Assembly: GCF_900091725.1 (NCBI RefSeq) | Contig: NZ_FMBW01000071.1 | Location: 186,001-250,000 of the forward strand | Direction: 5' to 3' | Origin: Streptomyces sp. DvalAA-43 | Lineage (GTDB): Bacteria > Actinomycetota > Actinomycetes > Streptomycetales > Streptomycetaceae | DNA: 64,000 nucleotides | In this document: positions 18,421 through 26,070 of the stretch, one piece after another | Layout: every line of letters begins with the position of its first letter | How positions within the stretch are numbered: the first letter of the stretch is position 1 | The notes under the pieces: generated by a model | Told to the model about the DNA's origin: nothing | Databases searched by the model: none | What the model saw: the letters and a program-made list of their open reading frames with translations, nothing else | Made by a program: the position numbers and the translations under genes

Positions 18421-18653
18421 CCAGCACCCTGCGGTGGTTCAAGTCCAGCTACAGCAGTGATAGCGGCGGCAACTGCATCGAGGTGGCCTTCAACTGGCAC
18501 AAGTCCTCGTACAGCAGCTCCAGTGGCGGCGAGTGCATCGAGGTCGCGGTCTGCACCCACGCCGTCCACATCCGGGACTCCAAGGTGCCCGAGGGCCCCA
18601 CGTTCGAGGTCGCTCCCGATGCCTGGACCACGTTCCTCACCTGGGCGAACTGA
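18417..18653 (+). CDS. DUF397 small protein with internally duplicated N-terminal motif
   Basis: A 78-residue partner of the XRE regulator, translationally coupled to it. A normal DUF397 protein has one W(R/F/H)KSSYSS..GG.C(V/I)EVA unit; here it occurs twice, WFKSSYSSDSGGNCIEVA (residues 7-24) and WHKSSYSSSSGGECIEVA (27-44). The second leads into the usual VHIRDSKVPEGPTFEVAPDAWTTFL end. DUF397 proteins such as WhiJ partners or BldB-neighbourhood proteins are thought to antagonise the paired regulator. The duplication is visible in the DNA as a diverged tandem repeat and may alter binding. Confidence 0.9.
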   Translation: MTSTLRWFKSSYSSDSGGNCIEVAFNWHKSSYSSSSGGECIEVAVCTHAVHIRDSKVPEGPTFEVAPDAWTTFLTWAN

Positions 18654-18795
18654 CGTTTCGCGAGGTCGGGAGTGCCCCGGCCCCGCAAATGTGTACGACT
18701 TGTGGACGCCATGGCATACCCTGCGTTCCTGGGCCGCGCCCCTCTCTCATCTGCGGGTGCCATGCGGCCCTCTCTTACCGTGGGGGTAACTCGTT

Positions 18796-20787
18796 TTGCG
18801 TACGCGCAGAATCTCGGCCGCGACCTCGCTCGCAGTCCTCTTCAGCTCAGTGGTTCTGGTCGGCGGGGCGGCGAATCCGGCCGCCGCCGACTCCAGCAAG
18901 GTTCTTCCCGCCGCGTCGGTCGGCGACATCGTCGCCGACGGTGTGCACAAGCGGGTCTTCATCAGTGACCCGACCGGCGGCAAGGTGCTCGTCACCGATT
19001 ACAACGGCGCGGTCGTCGGCACCATCACCTCTCTGCCGGGAGTGACCGGCCTCGAACTCTCCGCCGACTCCGGCACGCTGTACGCCGCCGTCCCGGGCGC
19101 CGACGCGATCGTCACCATCGACACGGCCGGGCTCAAGGAGTCCGCCCGGTACGCGACCGGCGAGGGCACCGACCCGAAGCACCCGGCGCTGGCGGGCGGC
19201 AAGCTCTGGTTCGGGTACGGGGCGGCGGGCGAGGGCAACATCGGATCGCTCGACCTGTCCGGCGCCGAGCCGGTCGTCACCCTGGACCAGGACCAGGACC
19301 GCACCTGGTTCTCCGCCCCGACCCTGGCGTCCACGCCCGGCGCACCGGGCACGCTGGCCGCCGGCATCGAGACGCAGAGCCCGGCAGAACTGGCGGTGTA
19401 CGACGTCGCCTCGGGGACGGCCACGCGGACCGCGCACGCCTCCGTCGACGGCGGCAACATGCGCGACCTGGCGCTGAGCCCGGACGGCAAGCAGATCGTG
19501 GTGGCCAGTGCGGCCCCGAACCAGCACCAGGCGTACAACACGGCGGACCTCACGCGGGGGACCACGTACGCGTCCACCGCGTACCCCAACGCGGTCGACA
19601 TCGCCCCGAACGGCACGGTCGCCGCGGGTTCGTCCGCCTGGTACGACCCGGACGTCTACGTCTACAAGCCCGGCAGCACCACCAAGCCGGTCCGTACGTA
19701 CGACTTCCCCAACACCGGGAACAGCAGCGGAGCGGACACCCTGGCGGACGCGGGGCTGGCCTGGGCGCCGGACACCAGCAGGCTGTTCGCGGTCACCGAG
19801 AACAGCGCGGGCGTCCGTTCGCTGCGGGTGCTCACCGACGCCGTGAAGTCGGTCTCCACCGTCACGGTCAGCGCCCCGGCCAAGTCGGCGCTGAACAAGA
19901 AGCTGACCGTCACCGGCCGGGTGAAGTCCACGGGCGCGTTCCCGGCGGGCGCCAAGGCCACGGTCACGCGTACCGACATCGAGTCGCCCAAGGGCAAGGC
20001 ACTGTCCTCGGTGACGCTCAAGTCGGACGGCAGCTTCTCCTTCACCGACACCCCGACCGCCGGCGGCCAGGTCACGTACAAGGTGTCGTACGCGGGCGAC
20101 GCGACCCACTCCGCGGCCTCCGGCTCCGACAAGGTCGCCGTGCCCCGCACGGTCACCTCGATGAGCCTGAACCACAACAAGGCGCTGTACGCGTACGGCA
20201 CCGACGTGACGTTCACCGCGCACCTCGGCAAGACGTACAAGAACCGCACCGTCGAGCTGTGGGTGGACCCGTTCGGGTCGGACAAGCCGAACAAGCTGGT
20301 GAAGACCGGCAAGGTCGACTCCAAGGGGAATCTGTCGACCAAGGTCGACATGACCCGGGACACGACCGTCTCCGCGGTGTTCAAGGGCGACGGCCGGTAC
20401 ACCTCGAAGAAGGTCACGTCGGTCGCGTACGCCAAGGTGAAGGTCTCGACCTCCATCGCCAAGCAGTACAAGACGGCGAAGATCGGCAAGACGTCGTACC
20501 GGTACTTCCACAAGAAGACCGACCCGGTCTTCACGACGACGATGACGTACTACAAGAACCGCGCGCACAAGCTGTCCCTGGAGCTGTACTACCAGGGCAA
20601 GTGGTACGACGCGGGCTCGCAGTTCTTCAAGCTCGGCACCGCCGGGAAGTCCATCGTGACGTTGCAGGGCACCCATGACACGGGCTTCCGGATGCGCGTC
20701 CGCGCCTCGTACGTGAACGGCACCTCGGGCGACACGGTGAACTCCACCACGCACGGCGCCTGGCAGTACTTCATCTTCACGAAGTGA
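18796..20787 (+). CDS. secreted protein: beta-propeller plus Ig-like repeats
   Basis: A 663-residue exported protein from a TTG start. A Sec signal peptide occupies about 1-31 (RRISAATSLAVLFSSVVLVGGAANPAAA). Residues about 40-350 form YVTN/lactonase-like propeller blades (GDIVADGVHKRVFISDPTGGKVLVTDYNG; LELSADSGTLYAAVPGADAIVTID). Two bacterial Ig-like domains follow (SAPAKSALNKKLTVTGRVKSTG; TSMSLNHNKALYAYGTDVTFTAHLG). The C-terminal region is rich in Lys/Tyr and lacks a sortase motif or membrane anchor. It stands alone between the DUF397 gene and a hairpin. It is probably an extracellular scaffold or surface protein; no enzyme motif is evident. Confidence 0.85.
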   Translation: MRTRRISAATSLAVLFSSVVLVGGAANPAAADSSKVLPAASVGDIVADGVHKRVFISDPTGGKVLVTDYNGAVVGTITSLPGVTGLELSADSGTLYAAVPGADAIVTIDTAGLKESARYATGEGTDPKHPALAGGKLWFGYGAAGEGNIGSLDLSGAEPVVTLDQDQDRTWFSAPTLASTPGAPGTLAAGIETQSPAELAVYDVASGTATRTAHASVDGGNMRDLALSPDGKQIVVASAAPNQHQAYNTADLTRGTTYASTAYPNAVDIAPNGTVAAGSSAWYDPDVYVYKPGSTTKPVRTYDFPNTGNSSGADTLADAGLAWAPDTSRLFAVTENSAGVRSLRVLTDAVKSVSTVTVSAPAKSALNKKLTVTGRVKSTGAFPAGAKATVTRTDIESPKGKALSSVTLKSDGSFSFTDTPTAGGQVTYKVSYAGDATHSAASGSDKVAVPRTVTSMSLNHNKALYAYGTDVTFTAHLGKTYKNRTVELWVDPFGSDKPNKLVKTGKVDSKGNLSTKVDMTRDTTVSAVFKGDGRYTSKKVTSVAYAKVKVSTSIAKQYKTAKIGKTSYRYFHKKTDPVFTTTMTYYKNRAHKLSLELYYQGKWYDAGSQFFKLGTAGKSIVTLQGTHDTGFRMRVRASYVNGTSGDTVNSTTHGAWQYFIFTK

Positions 20788-20810
20788 CCTGCTGAGGCGA
20801 TGAGTTGAAC

Positions 20811-20844
20811 GGTGGTGGGCCGGATCTCCCTTCCGCCCACCACC
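20811..20844. terminator. bidirectional hairpin
   Basis: GGTGGTGGGC at 20811-20820 pairs perfectly with GCCCACCACC at 20835-20844 around a 14-nt loop, between convergent genes. Confidence 0.7.
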
Positions 20845-20861
20845 GGTCGGCCCGCCACCGG

Positions 20862-21695
20862 TCAGCCCAGCAGTGCGCGCAGCCGGAGCGCCTGCCGCTC
20901 CGCCGTGCCGGGCGGGTTCCTGGAGTGTGCGGGGTCCGCGGCGGCGAGGATGAACAGCCAGGTCAGCGCCAGCAGCCGGCGGCAGTCCCGCAGCCGGGCG
21001 CGCTCCTGGACGGTCAGGTCGAACCGGGCGAGGAAGGCGGCGGCGTCCAAACCGCCGCCGACACCGTCGTCGACCCAGCTCGACACGTGCTCGGTGATCT
21101 CCGCGAGTTCGAAGGCGCGGTCGCTGCGGCCGGAGTCCTCGAAGTCGACCACCGCGATGCGTGAGGTCTCCGCGTCCCAGAGGTAGTTGGCGAGGTTTCC
21201 GTCACCGGCGCCGAAGACCGGCGCGGGCCCGTCCGGCGCGGTGGCCCGGTCCTGGCGGCCGTCCAGCCAGGCCATGCCCTCGCGCAGGGCCTCGCGCACC
21301 ACCGCCCCGGTGCCCGGCGCCGGGGTGCGGTCGTGCCGGGTGCGCAGGCCCGCGATCAGCCCGGCCTCGTGGTCCGGGCGCATCGGCACCCGTAGCAGCC
21401 GGTCGCGGGGGACGGCCCGGTACATCGCGTCCAGTGTCCCGGCCAGCGCCGACAGGCGCGCCGCGTCCACCGGGGCTCCGCGCAGCGGAACGCCCGGCAC
21501 CCGTGACATCACCACGGTCGGCGGGGCGGCCTCGCGGTCGACGGAGAGGGGCGCGGGGGCGAGGCCGGGCGCGTGGGCGTGCAGCAGGGTCAGCGCCCGC
21601 CACTCGCGGTCGAGGAGCGCGCGGACGTCGCCCTCGCGGTACCGCTTCGTCACGGTGTCGCCGAGGATCTCGATTTCGTGGGTGCTCCACTGCAC
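20862..21695 (-). CDS. aminoglycoside phosphotransferase-fold kinase
   Basis: A cytoplasmic small-molecule kinase-like protein of about 277 residues from a GTG start (VQWSTHEIEILGDTVTKRYREG). The N-lobe has the basic/acidic pair expected for nucleotide binding (VTKRY, LLDREWRALTLLHAH). The catalytic loop is FGAGDGNLANYLWD near residue 180, with the catalytic Asp and the metal Asn but no HGD histidine. The metal motif follows as VVDFEDSGRSDRAFELAEI. The substrate is unknown; aminoglycoside resistance should not be assumed for this broad family. It is convergent with the secreted propeller protein and divergent from the PucR regulator. Confidence 0.8.
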   Translation of the reverse strand: MQWSTHEIEILGDTVTKRYREGDVRALLDREWRALTLLHAHAPGLAPAPLSVDREAAPPTVVMSRVPGVPLRGAPVDAARLSALAGTLDAMYRAVPRDRLLRVPMRPDHEAGLIAGLRTRHDRTPAPGTGAVVREALREGMAWLDGRQDRATAPDGPAPVFGAGDGNLANYLWDAETSRIAVVDFEDSGRSDRAFELAEITEHVSSWVDDGVGGGLDAAAFLARFDLTVQERARLRDCRRLLALTWLFILAAADPAHSRNPPGTAERQALRLRALLG

Positions 21696-21994
21696 GGGGC
21701 CATGATGCCCCGGAGCGTGTCCGGCTGGACCGGCCGGGGGCCGCCACTGACAACACGGGCGGCGCCGCCGACAACGGGAGGTACGGCTGCGGCCGACGAC
21801 CGCGGCCACCCCCGTGAGCCGCGGCCGTCGCCCCCTCCCTCTCCCCCTGAGGGTGCCGCAACCGTGTTCGGACTCTAGGTCCTCGGATACGCACCCGGAA
21901 GCTTCAATTCGCACTGCGTGGGCCACCATGGGTATCGGTCCGCACAATCAAACCGGTACCCTTCATTCCGGTTTTGGGCGGGAGTGGAGGATCT

Positions 21995-23602
21995 GTGCAC
22001 GCGCGGGAACGGGCCGATGACGTACTGCGGATGTACCGGCTGGCCCGGTCGGGCGGGGCCCGGGAGCTCCTGCACTGGGTGTCGGGCCGGGCGGCGGGCT
22101 GGGCCGGGCTGCTCGACGGGGACGGCACCGTGCTGCACGGCGTGACGCGCGGCGCGGACGGCACGGGCGGGGACGGTACGGGCGGGGACGCGGCGGCACT
22201 GGCGGGCGTGGACGCGGCGGCGCTGGCAGGCGAGTACGCGAAGGACCTGTCGCGGCTCGAAGCCCACTCCTTCGCCTTCGACCGGGGCCCGCACACCGCG
22301 CTGCTGTTCCCGCTGGACGGCCCGCCGGACGCCGCCGCCCCGATCCTCGCCGTGGTCGCGCCGCGCCCGCTGCCGGACGGGCTCGCCGTGCTGCTCTCCG
22401 ACGTGGCGATGCCGCTCGCCATGTGCTGGGCGGCGGAGACCGTGGAACGCAAGCGGCTCCGCGTCGACCTCGCGGAGTCCCGCAGCCGGGAGGCGGTGCT
22501 GCATCTGCTCATGACGGGCCAGCTGTCCATCGCCCACCAGGTGGCGGGCGCCCTGCGGCCCACGCTGCCCGACCCCGTGCGGGTGTACGTCGTGGAGTGC
22601 CCGAGCGGCCGCCGGGACGAGGTGGCGCGGATCTGCGAGGAGCTCTCCGGGGGGCGGTCCTGGATCGTCCGCTGCCCGGTCTACGCGCGCCATCTGATCC
22701 TCGTCGTACCGGCGGACGCGGACGCGACCGAACAGCGGCTCGGGCTCCGGGCCGCCGAGGTGGTGCCCGAGTGCGTCGTGGGCGTGAGCGAGAACGTACC
22801 GCTGCCCGACACGGCGACCGGCTACCGCCAGGCGTTCCACGCGCTGGCCGTGGCCCGGGGGCTGCCGGAACGGCACGCCCGCTTCGGCTCGGCGCCGGAT
22901 CCGGCGGTGGCCGCCGGGGCGGACGGTGCGCGATGGGCGGACGAGCTGCTCCACCCGCTGCTCACCCACCTGCCCCGGCGCAGCCAGGACCCGGGCAGCC
23001 AGGAACTCGCGGCGACGCTCGCCTCCTGGCTCGCGTTCGCCTCGCACGCGACCCTGCACCTGAAGATCCACCGGAACACCCTGGCCGCCCGGCTCCGGCT
23101 CATCGGCGAACTGCTCGGCCTCGATCTGAACCGGGTCGGCGACCAGGCCGCCCTCGACCTGGCCCTGCGCATCCGCGCCACCCCTGCCGGGGCCCGGAGC
23201 ACCCACCGGGAGGAGCAGGGGGCCCGGCCGCCCTTCGGCCTGGACGACATCCTGCGCGGACCGGCCGTCCGGGAATGGGCGGCCCAGCAGCTGCGCCCGC
23301 TCACCGCGTCCGGCACCTCCCGGACCGCCGCCGACCCACGGGCGACTCTCCGCACCTGGCTGGAGTGCGAGGCCCAACTCGGCGCGACGGCCGACGCGTT
23401 GGGCATCTCGGTGCCGGGGGCCCGTAAGCGCCTCGCCCGGCTCGAATCGATTCTTCAGCGCTCGCTGCTCCAGGCGCCGAGCGCCCGTTACGACCTGTGG
23501 CTGGCCTTCCGGGCCCTGGACGTCGCGGGCGCGGACAGCGGGGGCGCATACGGCGCGGTAGTGGGCGGCTCGGACAGCGCGGGCGCGGACGGCGCCCGGT
23601 AG
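21995..23602 (+). CDS. PucR-type regulator with two HTH_30 modules
   Basis: A 535-residue regulator from a GTG with GTGGAGG four bases upstream. The N-terminal 180 residues look GAF-like (WAGLLDGDGTVLHGV, FDRGPHTALLFPLDGPPD). A central GGDEF-like/CdaR region follows (VRVYVVECPSGRRDEVARI, GVSENVPLPDTATGYRQAFHALAVA). There are two C-terminal helix-turn-helix modules of the PucR type: LASWLAFASHATLHLKIHRNTLAARLRLIGELLGLDLN near 345-382 and LRTWLECEAQLGATADALGISVPGARKRLARLESILQ near 455-495. The usual family has only one. The C-terminus is a Gly/Ala/Asp tail. The target genes are unknown; the chitinases next door have their own DasR-like sites. Confidence 0.85.
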   Translation: MHARERADDVLRMYRLARSGGARELLHWVSGRAAGWAGLLDGDGTVLHGVTRGADGTGGDGTGGDAAALAGVDAAALAGEYAKDLSRLEAHSFAFDRGPHTALLFPLDGPPDAAAPILAVVAPRPLPDGLAVLLSDVAMPLAMCWAAETVERKRLRVDLAESRSREAVLHLLMTGQLSIAHQVAGALRPTLPDPVRVYVVECPSGRRDEVARICEELSGGRSWIVRCPVYARHLILVVPADADATEQRLGLRAAEVVPECVVGVSENVPLPDTATGYRQAFHALAVARGLPERHARFGSAPDPAVAAGADGARWADELLHPLLTHLPRRSQDPGSQELAATLASWLAFASHATLHLKIHRNTLAARLRLIGELLGLDLNRVGDQAALDLALRIRATPAGARSTHREEQGARPPFGLDDILRGPAVREWAAQQLRPLTASGTSRTAADPRATLRTWLECEAQLGATADALGISVPGARKRLARLESILQRSLLQAPSARYDLWLAFRALDVAGADSGGAYGAVVGGSDSAGADGAR

Positions 23603-23603
23603 A

Positions 23604-23649
23604 CCGAAGCGGGGGCGCGTCCGGCCGGAGCCGGGCACGCCCCCTTCGG
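23604..23649. terminator. imperfect bidirectional hairpin
   Basis: CCGAAG-C-GGGGGCG at 23604-23617 pairs with CGCCCCCTTCGG at 23638-23649 with one bulge, between the convergent PucR and chitinase genes. Confidence 0.6.
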
Positions 23650-23717
23650 GTGGGGGGTCCACCACCCTGGCTCCGCAGGCCGTCGCAGTCACGGCCGGCG
23701 AACCCGAGGAGTGGAGA

Positions 23718-24602
23718 TCAGCAGCTCAGATTGGAGCCGGGTGTGGTGCCGAGGATCGCCACGAACGCCTGGTAGCGGTCGATACGGCTCTGGACCTGGG
23801 CGGGGTTGCCGCCGTTGCACTCCAGGGTGCCGTTGATGGAGCGGATCGTCTCGCCGAATCCCGCGCCGTTCACCATGGCGTTGTGGGCGGTCATGGTGCC
23901 GGGGCCGTTCTGGGTGTTCCAGTACCAGAGGCCGGTCTTCCAGGCGACCGAGGCGTTCTGCTCGACCAGGTACGGATTGCCCAGCAGGTCGATGCCGAGG
24001 GCGTCACCGGCGGCCTTGTAGTTGAAGTTCCAGCTGAGCTGGATCGGCCCGCGGCCGTAGTACGCGGCCTGACCGGCCGGGCAGCCGTAGGGCTGACTGC
24101 TGTCGCAGTAGTGCGGGTAGTTGGCCGTGTTCTGCTCGACCACGTACACCAGACCGCCCGTCTCATGGCTGACGTTGGCGAGGAACGCCGCCGCCTCCTG
24201 GCGCTTGACGGTGTCGCTCCCGGTGTTCGCGAAGCCCGGGTAGGCGCTCAGGGCCGCGGTGAGTCCGTCGTACGTGTAGAACGGATTCCGGTTCGGGAAC
24301 ATCTGGTTGAACTGCGCCTCGCTGACGACGAAGCCGGACGGCGTGCCGGGGTCCGTGCCGCCCCCTCCACAGCTCCCCTGGTCCGCCCAGACGTCGGAGC
24401 TGCCGGGGGTCTCGTTCTGGGTCCACCACTTGGCGGTCCAGTTGTGTCCGTTGTAGGAGGCCGATCCGCCGCCGGTGTAGACGGACGAGGAGTTCCAGGG
24501 CGCCGCGCACTCGGCTGCCGCGGCGGTGGTGGCGGGGAGAACGACGACCATTGCGACGACCGCGCCCAGCGCGGCGAGCAGGCCCATGATGCGTCTGATC
24601 AT
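23718..24602 (-). CDS. secreted family 19 chitinase with N-terminal chitin-binding domain
   Basis: A 294-residue extracellular endochitinase. A Sec signal is at residues 1-30 (MIRRIMGLLAALGAVVAMVV, cut after AAA). A CBM5/12-type chitin-binding module follows at about 31-78 (WNSSSVYTGGGSASYNGHNWTAKWW). After a short Gly/Thr linker the GH19 domain begins near 90. The catalytic glutamate is E147 in SHETGG and the second acid is probably E156 in VVEQN. The substrate-binding GRGPIQLSWNFNY and the family end GFGETIRSINGTLECNGG are present. AAGGAG lies seven bases before the ATG. A DasR-type promoter lies upstream. This is the canonical one of two paralogues in tandem. Confidence 0.95.
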   Translation of the reverse strand: MIRRIMGLLAALGAVVAMVVVLPATTAAAAECAAPWNSSSVYTGGGSASYNGHNWTAKWWTQNETPGSSDVWADQGSCGGGGTDPGTPSGFVVSEAQFNQMFPNRNPFYTYDGLTAALSAYPGFANTGSDTVKRQEAAAFLANVSHETGGLVYVVEQNTANYPHYCDSSQPYGCPAGQAAYYGRGPIQLSWNFNYKAAGDALGIDLLGNPYLVEQNASVAWKTGLWYWNTQNGPGTMTAHNAMVNGAGFGETIRSINGTLECNGGNPAQVQSRIDRYQAFVAILGTTPGSNLSC

Positions 24603-24668
24603 GCGATCACTCCTTCGGTGCGGCGCAGCGAGCCGTCCGGTGCACCGCCATGGGGGGCGTGACGGTCA

Positions 24669-24710
24669 CTCAAGCGCCGCCACTCCGGGCCTGTCAAGGT
24701 CTAGACCAAC
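24669..24710 (-). promoter_or_regulatory. chitinase promoter with DasR-type operator
   Basis: On the coding strand the palindrome TGGTCTAGACCT (24697-24708) runs directly into a -35 TTGACA (24697-24692), with CTTGAG 17 bases further (24674-24669). The palindrome matches the DasR responsive element core GGTCTAGACC. Only one intact half of the usual direct repeat is present; the downstream copy is degenerate. This resembles classical Streptomyces chi promoters, repressed by DasR and induced by chitin breakdown products. Confidence 0.75.
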
Positions 24711-24830
24711 GTCCGTTCATTTCTCCGCCGGGGCGCCCGCGGGCGGGCCTTCGACGCATGCGCACCACTGGACCCACCCTCAACAGGGGTGATTCCGGAG
24801 GGAGTTGATCCGGATCATGCGCCGCGACCC

Positions 24831-24866
24831 GGACGGGCCCGAAGGTAAAAACCTCCGGGCCCGTCC
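24831..24866. terminator. strong hairpin between chitinase genes
   Basis: GGACGGGCCCG (24831-24841) pairs with CGGGCCCGTCC (24856-24866), extended by an inner AGGT/ACCT stem with an A-rich loop. It lies 83 bp beyond the second chitinase stop and would terminate it before the first chitinase promoter. Together with the promoter above it accounts for the 346-bp gap at 24603-24948. Confidence 0.75.
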
Positions 24867-24948
24867 AGCATGCGGAACACCGGAGCGCCGGATCGCCGGG
24901 CTGGGCGTGACGCCGGAACGCCGGAACACCCGGCCGGGCGACGGACCG

Positions 24949-25839
24949 TCAGCAGCCCAGCCGGGAGCCCGGAGCCGTGCCGAGGATGCCGGTGATCCGT
25001 TCGTACCCGGCGACACGGGCCGCGACCGAGGCGGGGTTGCCGCCGTCGCACTCCAGGGCGCCGTTGAGCGAACGGATCGTCTCGCCGAATCCCGCGCCGC
25101 CGACCATCGCCTCGTGCGAGGTCATCGTGCCGGGGCCGTTCTGGGTGTTCCAGTACCAGAGGGCCGTCTGCCAGGCGACGGACGGATCCCGCTCGACCAG
25201 CCAGGGGTTGTGGAGGAGATCGAGGCCGAGCGCGTCACCCGCGGCCTTGTAGTTGAAGTTCCAGCTGAACATGATCGGGCCCCGGCCGTAGTACGCCTTC
25301 TGCCCCGCCGGACAGCCGTACGGCCGGCTGTAGTCGCACTTGCGCCAGTAGTTGTCCTCGTTGATCTCCTTCACGTACTGGAGCCCGACCGACTCGAAGT
25401 CCGCGTGGGTCAGGAACGCCGCGGCCTCCTGGGCCCGGGTGGTCGGCGTGCCGGTGTTGGCGAAGCGCGGGTAGGCGTGCAGGGCGTCGATCAGGCCCTG
25501 GTACGTGTAGAAGGGGTTGCGGTCCGGGAAGATCGCGTCGAACTGCGCCTCGCTGATGACGAAGTCCGAGACCCCGCCCGTGCAGGCTCCCTCGTCGGCC
25601 CAGACGGTCGTGGCGCCCGGATTCTCGTTCCGCGTCCACCACTTGGCCGTCCAGTTGCGGCCGTGGTGCGAGACCGTGCCGCCCTGCGTGTAGGCGGTCG
25701 ACGAACTCCACACGGGCGCGCACTCCGGGGCCGGATCCGCGGCGGCGGAGTCGGAAGCGGAGGCAGAAGCGGTGGGAAGGAAGGCGGCCGTCGCGAGGAC
25801 GGAACTCAGCACGATCAGAAGGCTCTTGATGCGTTTCAG
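24949..25839 (-). CDS. divergent family 19 chitinase paralogue, probable CTG start
   Basis: A second secreted GH19 enzyme, about 296 residues, paralogous along its whole length to the next gene (chitin-binding module ECAPVWSSSTAYTQGG...WTAKWW, then GH19). The start is unusual. AAGGAG (25849-25854) is followed nine bases later by CTG at 25839, giving LKRIKSLLIVLSSVLATAAF, a proper basic then hydrophobic signal peptide that aligns with the ATG start of the paralogue. The first standard start, GTG 25812, would delete the basic end and leave a 36-nt spacing to the SD. Active-site context is altered: SHETGG is DFESVG (the Glu is kept) and GRGPIQLSW is GRGPIMFSW. The second Glu, in VKEIN, is kept. 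Activity may be changed or weak. Confidence 0.85.
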   Translation of the reverse strand: MKRIKSLLIVLSSVLATAAFLPTASASASDSAAADPAPECAPVWSSSTAYTQGGTVSHHGRNWTAKWWTRNENPGATTVWADEGACTGGVSDFVISEAQFDAIFPDRNPFYTYQGLIDALHAYPRFANTGTPTTRAQEAAAFLTHADFESVGLQYVKEINEDNYWRKCDYSRPYGCPAGQKAYYGRGPIMFSWNFNYKAAGDALGLDLLHNPWLVERDPSVAWQTALWYWNTQNGPGTMTSHEAMVGGAGFGETIRSLNGALECDGGNPASVAARVAGYERITGILGTAPGSRLGC

Positions 25840-25902
25840 CGCTGCTCACTCCTTCGGCAGGGCACGCCGAACACCTCAGCGGGCCGTCTGGACGTCCCGC
25901 CA

Positions 25903-25942
25903 CTCAAGCCTCGATGGTCTGGACCTGTCAAGGTCTGGACCA
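25903..25942 (-). promoter_or_regulatory. chitinase promoter with two DasR-type boxes
   Basis: Coding strand: TGGTCCAGACCT (25942-25931), then TGAC, then AGGTCCAGACCA (25926-25915). The two boxes flank and overlap the -35 TTGACA (25931-25926), and CTTGAG stands 17 bases downstream (25908-25903). This is the classical 12-bp direct-repeat arrangement of Streptomyces chitinase promoters bound by DasR. It is more complete than the site of the neighbouring chitinase. Confidence 0.85.
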
Positions 25943-26002
25943 TTGGGTCCGGGGGGACGGGATTCCGGGCCCGGGTCCTGAGCCCGGTGAACGTCCAGGA
26001 GA

Positions 26003-26043
26003 CGCGGAGAGGGCCGGGACGCGCCGTCCCGGCCCTCTCCGCG
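26003..26043 (-). terminator. perfect 19-bp hairpin after purA
   Basis: Positions 26003-26021 and 26025-26043 are perfect reverse complements with a 3-nt loop, 28 bp beyond the purA stop. Confidence 0.85.
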
Positions 26044-26070
26044 TTCGCCGCCCCTACAGGGCCGCCGCTC

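Noticed and set aside
20862..21695. Aminoglycoside resistance gene
   Set aside because: Only the broad phosphotransferase fold is supported; the catalytic loop lacks the HGD histidine typical of resistance enzymes and there is no resistance context.
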